NCBI GenBank assembly: GCA_033064195.1
Contig: JARBJD010000716.1
Span: 1-20,910 of the forward strand
DNA: 20,910 nucleotides
From: Blattamonas nauphoetae
Lineage: Eukaryota; Preaxostyla; Oxymonadida
Direction of reading: 5' to 3'
Below, in pieces: positions 1 through 7,414 of this stretch (position 1 is its first letter; the number at the start of each line of letters is the position of its first letter). A program made the translations under genes and the position numbers. The notes beneath the pieces are model-generated. The model saw only the letters and a program-made list of their open reading frames with translations. It did not search any database and was not told the DNA's origin.

Positions 1-1
1 G

Positions 2-250
2 CCATTGCGGTTCAGCACTGTTCAGAGTACAGCAACGATCAAACTCGTATCAACTGCTTCCTTCATCACGGGTACTGCCCTGTTTGGAGACCCATCATCT
101 GGAGAAGATCCACGCCTCTGCCAATCGATCACTCTTTTGTGGTCTTTGCATCTTCCGATCGAGCAGAATGTCTCATTTCTTGATCGCGGTGAACTCTGCA
201 TGGAACACCGGCTTAATTTGAACGTTTCAGTCACTGATTCTGTTGTATAG
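2..250 (+). CDS. possible 3' end of an unrecognised gene cut by the left edge
   Basis: The frame is open from the left edge of the window to a TAG at 248-250 and gives about 82 residues without low complexity, ending in ...LNVSVTDSVV. No domain is recognised. Because it is open at the edge, it could be the C-terminus of a gene that starts outside. The opposite strand also carries an open frame over most of this stretch, so the strand is not certain. A short hydrophobic part (around STASFITGTALF) is not enough to call a membrane segment. Confidence is low. Confidence 0.25.
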   Translation, partial: PLRFSTVQSTATIKLVSTASFITGTALFGDPSSGEDPRLCQSITLLWSLHLPIEQNVSFLDRGELCMEHRLNLNVSVTDSVV

Positions 251-526
251 AACTGTCCAAATTTGACTGTTTGATAAAGTTTGTTTAATACAGGTTCAGG
301 AGAGTGAGATCAGATGAGAGATGCCAGATTGACGAAAGAGAATTTCACAGGACTTCTAAGGAGAGACATTGAACACATCTTTCTCAATATGTTTGGTAGG
401 TTGCTCAATGATCATTGAGTAACGATTTCATGACCAGTGAGAAAACGTGTCGGAAGACCTGCTGGTGGGAACTATGGGTCTTGATCGCGAGGTAAAATTC
501 TACGATCTGCGAGATTAGCTGATATC
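251..526. other. spacer without a gene before the NTPase gene
   Basis: No open frame of note lies on either strand. The stretch holds one perfect 16-bp palindrome (404-419) and would contain the promoter and 5' leader of the downstream gene, but no promoter motif is recognised. A GTAAAA at 492 and an AG at 543-544 could be splice signals, but joining them does not give a good frame. Confidence 0.5.
404..419. repeat. perfect 16-bp palindrome
   Basis: CTCAATGATCATTGAG reads the same on both strands. About 0.3 such 16-mers are expected by chance in a window of this size, so it is only mildly notable. It lies about 110 bp upstream of the first ATG of the NTPase frame and could be a binding site for a dimeric protein (inference). 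Confidence 0.6.
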
Positions 527-1729
527 ATGAGCGCAGATCATCCCTCCCAATTCTACTCAATGATCTCCCACTGGGTCATCCTCCATCGCAAGATGTCGAT
601 AGTCTCAGGCGGGATAATGAAAAGACTTCTGTCAAGAAGCAGAATGCTTCGGCTGCGACTGCAGCGAAAAGAAGAAGAAGAAAGAAAGCGAGAAGAAGAA
701 GAAGAAAGAAAGCGAAAAGAAGAAGAAGACAGAAAGCGAAAAGAAGAAGAAGATAAAAGGCGAAAAAAAGATGAAAGAAAGCAACGAAAGCAGCGAAAAG
801 ATGATGAAAAAAAGCAACTCGATCAAAAAACAATCAATCTAAACATCATCAAAGCTCAATCTGAAACACTCGATATGATCAAGCCAATCCTACAACACTT
901 CCCCCGGCCCAAGTTTGAAGGTGTCGCCAAGCTTATCAGCGACTTTTTACTGCTCAATGATGGCCATATCCTGTTTTCCAGGACTTGGCTCAAGAATGAT
1001 ACGACTGTCCTGTCAACTCCGCTGCTCTTCCGTCCCGTCTACATTGTCGTCCTTCATGAGATATTGAAATTCATTGAACACTTCTTCAAGTCAGGAGGAC
1101 CCAAAGAACGCCCCGGTCATGCATTCTACATTGCTGGAGATCAAGGGATTGGGAAGACATCGCTCATGCTCATCCTGATGAGCACCTTGTCACTCCGTTC
1201 CCAACCCTTCCACTATGAAAAAGGCTTCAAGGATGGTTCGACCAAAGATTTCCGATCCTCAAAAATCGGCGAAAAAACCTTCAGTTTTGATGAATTAGTG
1301 GGTACTGACAGATCGAGCATCAATGAAATCCTCATCCACATCCATGACGATTGTCCCCCTCCCGCAACCATCAAAGACAACCATCTCCATTTCATCTTCA
1401 CCTCTCCAGATCCGAAACGACTCCCCCCTCCAGAAAAGAAAGACGACACCTCTCCCAATGACCAACCGATTACCATCCCCTCTTCAGATGCAAAGATCCT
1501 CCCCAGAGAAGCAACCGCAACCTTCCACCACTCAAACACAAGCCCAAGCATCGTCATCTCCAGAGCCTTCTTCGAACCATCCCTGTCATATCTTTCGTCT
1601 CCCGACGTTCTCGCTGGCGGAAGATGCCGTCGCAATGGTTGGGTGCACACCGACTGTCCCGTTCGCTGTCCTCTCCCCAGAGGACATGCAACTTCGAAAA
1701 AAAGACCAGGAAACCCTCCTCTCCATTGA
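527..1729 (+). CDS. Crinkler/RHS-type (CR) P-loop NTPase, first part
   Basis: Residues about 46-100 are a highly charged K/E/R coiled coil coded by 24-nt repeats. After it comes a P-loop NTPase: a pre-Walker segment (LLFRPVYIVVLHEIL, about 165-180), Walker A GDQGIGKTS at 204-212, Walker B ILIHIHDD ending at D274-D275, and a sensor-like FIFTSPDP near 289. This order, with an aromatic/aliphatic strand just before the P-loop and TSP after Walker B, is typical of the NTPase of Crinkler effectors and trypanosome RHS proteins (established family knowledge). The frame runs on to 1729, but from about 1323 a second overlapping frame is open and carries the later family signatures. The tail here (S/P-rich, then arbitrary) is probably not the true C-terminus. 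The N-terminal start is uncertain because another frame also reads sensibly upstream of the coiled coil. The protein is probably a host or effector-type gene; whether it works is unknown. Confidence 0.6.
   Translation: MSADHPSQFYSMISHWVILHRKMSIVSGGIMKRLLSRSRMLRLRLQRKEEEERKREEEEERKRKEEEDRKRKEEEDKRRKKDERKQRKQRKDDEKKQLDQKTINLNIIKAQSETLDMIKPILQHFPRPKFEGVAKLISDFLLLNDGHILFSRTWLKNDTTVLSTPLLFRPVYIVVLHEILKFIEHFFKSGGPKERPGHAFYIAGDQGIGKTSLMLILMSTLSLRSQPFHYEKGFKDGSTKDFRSSKIGEKTFSFDELVGTDRSSINEILIHIHDDCPPPATIKDNHLHFIFTSPDPKRLPPPEKKDDTSPNDQPITIPSSDAKILPREATATFHHSNTSPSIVISRAFFEPSLSYLSSPDVLAGGRCRRNGWVHTDCPVRCPLPRGHATSKKRPGNPPLH
665..760 (+). repeat. four tandem 24-nt repeats coding KEEEERKR-type coiled coil
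   Basis: Units start at 665, 689, 713 and 737. Each is a variant of CGAAAAGAAGAAGAAGA followed by AAGAAAG, and a degenerate fifth unit begins at 761. They code an 8-residue period rich in E, K and R. Such purine-only repeats change copy number easily by slippage. Confidence 0.9.
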
Positions 1730-4655
1730 AATGGACAAAGACGAGATTGCAGGCAGACTGCCAAGAGCATTTGTTGATAATATCTTGTCGTCCAAGAACT
1801 CAACAGTGGCAAAGGAACTGAAAAATCTGGTGGGAGACAAGAGGGTCTCATTGACCCAATGGAAGAAATTTTGCTGTAAGATTGAGGAAGAAATTGCATC
1901 AAGGCAAAATGGGGGAGGGAATCCAAAACCATCACCAAAATCGATTCAAACTGGTGGAAAAGGCAAACTATCTAAATCCTCACCGAAGAACAACACACAA
2001 ACAGAACGTGTACAAAAAGAACAAGCACAAAAAATTGAAGAACTGCTGCAAGCACAGGAAGCATTCAGACAAAAAGAAGAAGAAGAAAAGCGAAAAGAAG
2101 AAGACAATTTAAACATCAATCAGGACAAACAGACAGGCCCTGCCAATCAGCAGACAGATCATTTCAACCAAACTCCACCTCCCTTCATTCCTGTGAGCCC
2201 TGTCACACCGCAACCAGATCATTTCAACCAAACTCCACCTCCCATCAACCAGCCAGGCCACGTCACACTGCAGACAGACGTCACCGCATCAACTGTCACT
2301 GACTCTAATGAGGAACCAGCGCCAAGTGGTCTCTCATCGAAAGAAATTGATGCTATTGGTACAGCCTACATGAAACCGAAGAGTGAGAAAGATACTGTCG
2401 ATGAAGAGATCGACAGGTTCTACACGTCACTGAATGAACGGATACAGAACCAGAAAGAGATACCTGATCGTGAACGCATCATCGCAGTGGTGGACTGGTT
2501 GATGAACCAGCTCAAAGTCCATTCCAAGAGAAGCCAAGAACAAGCAGAATTCATCAAAGGTTTAATTCGCAAGCTCGTGCTCTTTGAATGGGACCAATCA
2601 GAACAGCAAGACCAGGATGCTCAGAATACAGAAGCCACAACAACAGCCCAAAATACTCAGAATGAGGGGGGAGAACGTGAGACTGATCTGAAAGATCCAA
2701 ACATACCACTACTGGGAACACTTTTTGAAGAGCAAAGTGAGGACATTGATATTGAGAAAGCAGAAGCCGCAACGAACGGCCACAAAGATCAGGAAGAGAA
2801 AGGAAATGACATTGTTCATAAGATACCGAAGACTGCAGAAGAGCACGAGCGAGAAAGACAACGAGTTATTACGGAAAAGCTTTTCGAGATTGCAAAATCG
2901 TACGACCCACCAGCTCCGAATGTCATCGGAGAAATCCAGGAATTCTCTGTATTGATCGAAAAAGTGAAAATAGCAAATCCGCAGACTTCACCCTCACCCA
3001 AAGACCTGACCGATCTCACAGCACAACTTGTGAGACTGAAGACACTCATCGAAGGACCAAACGTCTCTGAAGACGCGAATCGCCAGAATGTGCGAGATGC
3101 AGTGACGAGTGTCTCTAAACAGGACAGACTGAAAGACAAGAAACGGAGAACACTTCTGTTCAGCACTCTGATTGACATGCTAATCACTCCTCCTCCATAC
3201 GATTCCAGAAAAAAGGTTCTGCAGTCTCTCTTCGTCCACCCCAAAGAAGATGTGAACACCTCAGACATCAGTATCCGATCCCACCTTAACTTTCTTCTCA
3301 AAGAATCGAGAAGCAAGGAATCAGACAATCAAGCATTGGATTTCATAGTAACTCAACTTATCGAATATATCCGCTATTCCCAAATGAAAGCAAACCCTAA
3401 GATCTCAGCTCCCATCAAGTTGGCTTTTAACAAAACAAAGATGGCAAGCCTCGCGTGTGATTTCCTGATGATGCTTGTGAATCCCCTATTCATGTATCCT
3501 GCACCCAAAACGGAGGATTTCTCGCTCAATCCAGAGACACCACCGCACATCCAAGTAGAGCAAAGACTGGAGTATGTGCAGAATCAGATCGAGCAAGTCC
3601 AAGTTGAACTCTCACTCGTGTCTCTGATGGATGAATTCTACTTCATTGCTCAAGACATGAATATTCTTGTGACACCTCACTCGATCCTGAGGGGTCTGTC
3701 CGAACGACAAGAGAAACCTGAACTGGATTTGATTCGCGAGCGAGTGGTGGTGTACTACGGGAATCTGAGAGACGATGGGTTGCGTGATTGGATCGACAAT
3801 GCGACAGCGACACTCCTCCATCTTGTCAACCCTGCTAGACCGCTGGAAGCCGTGATGTCGGCAATTCAAGACAATTTGAACACAATCATCACGCAATTCA
3901 ACGAAAAAAATCCATCAGAATGTTCAGTGATCAATCGACAATGGCTGGCCATTGTTCGTTCGGTGATGAACACCATTTTGTATCTGATCGACGCAGGCAC
4001 CCCTCGATGCGAGATCTTCAAGCAATACGGCGGACTTCGACAATTACTGACAACTGCCTACATGTCCAACCAAGATCATCTTCTGAGAGTCGCTGATCAT
4101 CAACAGTTGAATCAGAATTGTGAAGAACCCAAGTCTGATTATGTGAATGACTTGACTGTCTTCTTCGCACATTTCGGAACATCTAAATCTCTACCGTCCG
4201 ACGGAGACAATAGCAAGATGTCGCCAGACCTCGATTTGGAGTCTTTGAGAACTCTTGAACTCCCTCGAACGCTCCAACTCGCACCCGTATCTCAGGATCG
4301 TCTGGAACGAATGTCGATTGCTCTCTTCGCTCGGAACCTGCTCTGTTTCCTCCAACTGGAGACTGGATATCCTTTTGACGAACCATGCTATCTCACAGAG
4401 TTCTACACTGAATTCCTGCAGAAGTGGAATCCTGGTGATATTGTGCATCGCTCGTTTGTGGACTTCATGAACGCGACACATATCCTCTCGCAGAAGCACT
4501 TCGGACTGACACCTAACAAGTTCACTGACTTCCTGAAGACAGAACATCCAACACTTAAAACGGATCCGACTCCACTGCAGAAGTTGAGGAAGATATCGCC
4601 TCTGGGCTCACTGATGGAAACAATGATAAAGCCTGATGTCCAGGCATCTGAGTAG
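1323..4655 (+). CDS. very long unrecognised helical protein carrying the end of the CR NTPase
   Basis: The frame codes 1110 residues if read from the ATG at 1323, but that ATG lies inside the NTPase coding region, so it is probably not the start. Residues 1-85 are S/P/Q-rich. HIFRLPTFSLAE (about 89-100) followed by AGRLPRAFVDNI (about 142-153) fit the post-sensor LP..S..E and GG.PR.V signatures of Crinkler/RHS NTPases. The CR domain therefore appears to continue from the overlapping upstream frame; an intron, a frame change or a sequence error would all explain this and I do not choose. A charged K/E/Q coiled coil lies at about 225-265, with two 20-residue DHFNQTPPP repeats after it. From about 500 to the end the protein is mostly helical, possibly ARM/HEAT-like, with no motif I can name and no nuclease signature. 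It ends with TAG and is followed by an AT-rich spacer. Confidence 0.65.
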   Translation: MKSSSTSMTIVPLPQPSKTTISISSSPLQIRNDSPLQKRKTTPLPMTNRLPSPLQMQRSSPEKQPQPSTTQTQAQASSSPEPSSNHPCHIFRLPTFSLAEDAVAMVGCTPTVPFAVLSPEDMQLRKKDQETLLSIEMDKDEIAGRLPRAFVDNILSSKNSTVAKELKNLVGDKRVSLTQWKKFCCKIEEEIASRQNGGGNPKPSPKSIQTGGKGKLSKSSPKNNTQTERVQKEQAQKIEELLQAQEAFRQKEEEEKRKEEDNLNINQDKQTGPANQQTDHFNQTPPPFIPVSPVTPQPDHFNQTPPPINQPGHVTLQTDVTASTVTDSNEEPAPSGLSSKEIDAIGTAYMKPKSEKDTVDEEIDRFYTSLNERIQNQKEIPDRERIIAVVDWLMNQLKVHSKRSQEQAEFIKGLIRKLVLFEWDQSEQQDQDAQNTEATTTAQNTQNEGGERETDLKDPNIPLLGTLFEEQSEDIDIEKAEAATNGHKDQEEKGNDIVHKIPKTAEEHERERQRVITEKLFEIAKSYDPPAPNVIGEIQEFSVLIEKVKIANPQTSPSPKDLTDLTAQLVRLKTLIEGPNVSEDANRQNVRDAVTSVSKQDRLKDKKRRTLLFSTLIDMLITPPPYDSRKKVLQSLFVHPKEDVNTSDISIRSHLNFLLKESRSKESDNQALDFIVTQLIEYIRYSQMKANPKISAPIKLAFNKTKMASLACDFLMMLVNPLFMYPAPKTEDFSLNPETPPHIQVEQRLEYVQNQIEQVQVELSLVSLMDEFYFIAQDMNILVTPHSILRGLSERQEKPELDLIRERVVVYYGNLRDDGLRDWIDNATATLLHLVNPARPLEAVMSAIQDNLNTIITQFNEKNPSECSVINRQWLAIVRSVMNTILYLIDAGTPRCEIFKQYGGLRQLLTTAYMSNQDHLLRVADHQQLNQNCEEPKSDYVNDLTVFFAHFGTSKSLPSDGDNSKMSPDLDLESLRTLELPRTLQLAPVSQDRLERMSIALFARNLLCFLQLETGYPFDEPCYLTEFYTEFLQKWNPGDIVHRSFVDFMNATHILSQKHFGLTPNKFTDFLKTEHPTLKTDPTPLQKLRKISPLGSLMETMIKPDVQASE
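2155..2243 (+). repeat. two copies of a 60-bp period repeat (DHFNQTPPP)
   Basis: A 29-bp stretch starting CAGATCATTTCAACCAAACT is identical at 2155-2183 and 2215-2243, exactly 60 bp apart and in frame. It gives a repeated DHFNQTPPP in a P/Q/T-rich linker between the coiled coil and the helical C-terminal region. Confidence 0.85.
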
Positions 4656-5154
4656 TCCCATCAAAATAGGTAAAACTGGGATCAATTGATGTCAGTGCCT
4701 AAATTTGGACTGAGATCAAATTTCAACTCTTTTCCTTTGAGATTTTCTCATTATCACTTCATTAATCATGTTCAATTCACTTCTTGTTTTCACATAATGC
4801 TCTTCAATATTTCAGACAGCTCTTATTTCCCAAAAACACGCACGATCACAATCACCAACACTTCTTTTTTCGATGTATTCCCTTCATTGACTTTAGTCAG
4901 TGAGAAAAAACCATCAAAGAAGACATAATAACGCATTATCGACTTGTTTTTATAATTATTGTTGTAGAACAAACTGAAACAGCAGCACCCAAAGTTTGCA
5001 TTTTCATGATCTATGAAGTGACCATTTTCCTTTTTACTTTTTTTTCCATTCAAATATCATATATAAGAAGACTTTTTTGAAATGAAAGAAACGAAATGGT
5101 ATTGTAGGTATTTGGTGGGATCAGATCCGACTGGGATCACTGGGATCAAATCAG
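4656..5154. other. AT-rich spacer or inserted segment without a gene
   Basis: About 500 bp of clearly more AT-rich sequence (runs of T and A) lies between two coding blocks of near-balanced composition. No coding frame is convincing on either strand. ACTGGGATCA occurs at 4675-4684 and twice in tandem at 5130-5148. AAGCCTGATGTC at 4629-4640 is echoed as AAGCCTGCTGATGTC at 5155-5169. It could be an ordinary intergenic region, a long intron (GTAAAA at 4670, CAG at 5152-5154) or an insertion flanked by small duplications. None is proven. Confidence 0.5.
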
Positions 5155-7287
5155 AAGCCTGCTGATGTCACTGATCCTGAACAGCCATTCCAAAACTTCC
5201 TGACCAGACAGTTTGGAGTTCATTTTCTGCTGTGGGCATCGACCGACCTTCTATTGAAGGCAGCTAATGCCATTCCATCTCCAAAACCGAGAACAGAGAC
5301 AACACATTCTCAGGACGAAGCTCGTCCATCTCAAGAATCTGGAGATGAGAGAACTGTCGGTTTGTTGAACGTGGCTCGCGCGTCGATCTTCGGGCCGTCG
5401 CCTCGTTGGCTGACGTCGACCGACGCTCGAACAAACAGAGGACTGGTGTTCTTGTGGGATGGAGTTTTGAACAGTGAATCCGCCAAAGCGTTGATAGAAG
5501 TTGCTGACTCGAACCACAGCCGAATCATGGAGTTTAATACTCCACTTATTTTCTTCGAAAAGACTCTGAACGCCGCTTGGGATGATATTTCTTCATTGGT
5601 CCCACTTCTCCGTGAATACAGGACAAAGGAAAAGCGACCGTCACTTTTGAGATCGGTGTTTTCTTTGATATTTAAGACAATCGCAGAAACCATCGAACAG
5701 ATGGAGAGACAAATTCTTTTCGTGCCTGTGTCACCCTTCGTGGAGCAAATCATGCAGTCTGAAGTGGTCGCCGCAGTGGCAAGACTGATGACTCAAGAGA
5801 AGTATAACGCGTTCAAGACGCTCCAGACCAGCCATAGATTCCAAATGCCGCCCAATGTGGAGGAACCACTTGTTAGCATCTCGTTCCTTCTGAATTGTCC
5901 AACACCAGTCCATTTCAGCACAACAACTACAAAATTTACATCTAAACACACATGCGTTTCTTCCCAACAGAGTATATTCTGGAGTCGCCGTCCACAATTT
6001 GAAACAACAGCAACGAAGGTCACTTCAATGCCAATGCTCACGTTCCCAAAGCTCTCGAACAAAAGTGTGGAGGGCACGAAATTTCCACAGTCACTCATCC
6101 CGACGGAGAGAGGAAAGACGGATTTCTATGCTGAAGATCTTCAGGAAGTGACAGGTGGAAATTTACCAGGGCTTGATGCACTGATTGTGTCAAGAGGGAC
6201 TGATGCAGCTTGTGAAACGATTTTCATGGCGATTCAAGCGACAAGCTCGAAAACTCACTCTCTGGCGGTCGATGGCATCACTCTCATGCAACAATTGCTA
6301 TTCCAAGCAATGTGTCATTTGGAGCCGTCCGAAGAAATTGTGGCGATATACAATTATGCCACAACGCAGGAGGAATTTACATTTCCTTCGCGTACAGGGA
6401 TTCTTGGCTTCCACATGGTGTCATCACACTTGAAGTTCGATGATAACACTCTTGCCCATATGTCGAGCATGCTCCGCCGTCGCGATCGTCCACTCGTATC
6501 GAACCCATTTGAATCGCAGCCAACAATGACAACAAGTTTCATCACAAACACTCTCCTCGCGAATCTCCCACGATATCCAACTTTCTCAAAGGCATTCGAT
6601 CCATGGAAGACAACTCTGCTCAATATGAAGATACTCACTGATCCAAGCTTCGTTCTGCCGTATCGATGGAAACTGTTCTCCGACGTCCTTCTGAAATCAT
6701 CGCCCGCTCTCTTCGAACAAGATGGGATGGTACGCAAAACGATACATGAAATGCTTCGAATTGGACTCAGTCCCAATGACCTGGGTGAGTCAGTGGAAGA
6801 CCGAATCAAGACATTCAAGAGCTTCCTCCTCTATATTGCAATTTCGTGTCGAAGGAAAAAGCTCTTACATCCCAACACAGGTGAGGATGATTTTGACTTT
6901 GTCAATCTTGTGAAATCAATTATTGGGACAGATACATCTCCAGCATTCCAAACCATTCTCACGTCGCTCACTGGACAGGCATCAACCATGGACCAATCCA
7001 TGCGTGACGAGCAACTCAAACAGTTAGACAGTCTGTACAGAGAGAATCGCATCCAAATGAGACTGTACCCTGTTTACCGCGTCATGACGAACAATGCGAT
7101 GAAGCGGCTGAGGAATCCAACACAGGAATGTCTGTCCGTGATCCAGAGCACATACGATAATGGCGTCTTCCGTGTTCCAACGAGAAACAACCTGTCAGCG
7201 ATTCTGCACTGTGGAACTGTTCTTTTGGACAACATCCCTCCATTGTCTCCGACAACCCCGATTCACACCCTCAATCCAAAACACTGA
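5155..7287 (+). CDS. long unrecognised helical protein
   Basis: The frame is open from about 5086 to TGA at 7285-7287. The first in-frame ATG is only at 5527, although residues before it (DPEQPFQNFL, FLLWASTDLL) already look like protein. The true start is therefore upstream in another exon, or the frame is a continuation of something else; 5155 follows a possible CAG splice acceptor. The product (about 710 residues) is mixed helical with no transmembrane run, no catalytic motif and no zinc ligands that I can name. Leucine-rich amphipathic stretches (around PLLREYRTKEKRPSLLRSVF and VDGITLMQQLLFQ) suggest an ARM/HEAT-type solenoid, as in its neighbours (inference). Near the 3' end another frame opens (about 7240-7436) and bridges to the next gene. 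Confidence 0.55.
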   Translation, partial: KPADVTDPEQPFQNFLTRQFGVHFLLWASTDLLLKAANAIPSPKPRTETTHSQDEARPSQESGDERTVGLLNVARASIFGPSPRWLTSTDARTNRGLVFLWDGVLNSESAKALIEVADSNHSRIMEFNTPLIFFEKTLNAAWDDISSLVPLLREYRTKEKRPSLLRSVFSLIFKTIAETIEQMERQILFVPVSPFVEQIMQSEVVAAVARLMTQEKYNAFKTLQTSHRFQMPPNVEEPLVSISFLLNCPTPVHFSTTTTKFTSKHTCVSSQQSIFWSRRPQFETTATKVTSMPMLTFPKLSNKSVEGTKFPQSLIPTERGKTDFYAEDLQEVTGGNLPGLDALIVSRGTDAACETIFMAIQATSSKTHSLAVDGITLMQQLLFQAMCHLEPSEEIVAIYNYATTQEEFTFPSRTGILGFHMVSSHLKFDDNTLAHMSSMLRRRDRPLVSNPFESQPTMTTSFITNTLLANLPRYPTFSKAFDPWKTTLLNMKILTDPSFVLPYRWKLFSDVLLKSSPALFEQDGMVRKTIHEMLRIGLSPNDLGESVEDRIKTFKSFLLYIAISCRRKKLLHPNTGEDDFDFVNLVKSIIGTDTSPAFQTILTSLTGQASTMDQSMRDEQLKQLDSLYRENRIQMRLYPVYRVMTNNAMKRLRNPTQECLSVIQSTYDNGVFRVPTRNNLSAILHCGTVLLDNIPPLSPTTPIHTLNPKH

Positions 7288-7414
7288 AAATTCCTGTGCG
7301 TTCGTTCGTTCTGGCGAAACACGGTTTCTCTGATTCGATTCCTTCTCTTAGCGAACTCAAACAGGCTGATGTTGGGAATGAAGTGACAGACGTGACACCA
7401 TCCCCACTCATTCG

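Noticed and set aside
576-833. Minus-strand open frames over the purine-rich repeat giving long F/L-rich proteins
   Set aside because: They are the reverse reading of GAA/AAG repeats; the low-complexity phenylalanine and leucine runs are shadows of the coiled coil.
1213-1938. 241-residue minus-strand open frame
   Set aside because: It lies fully opposite the NTPase and proline-rich coding region, whose plus-strand frames carry recognisable motifs; nothing in the minus frame resembles a family.
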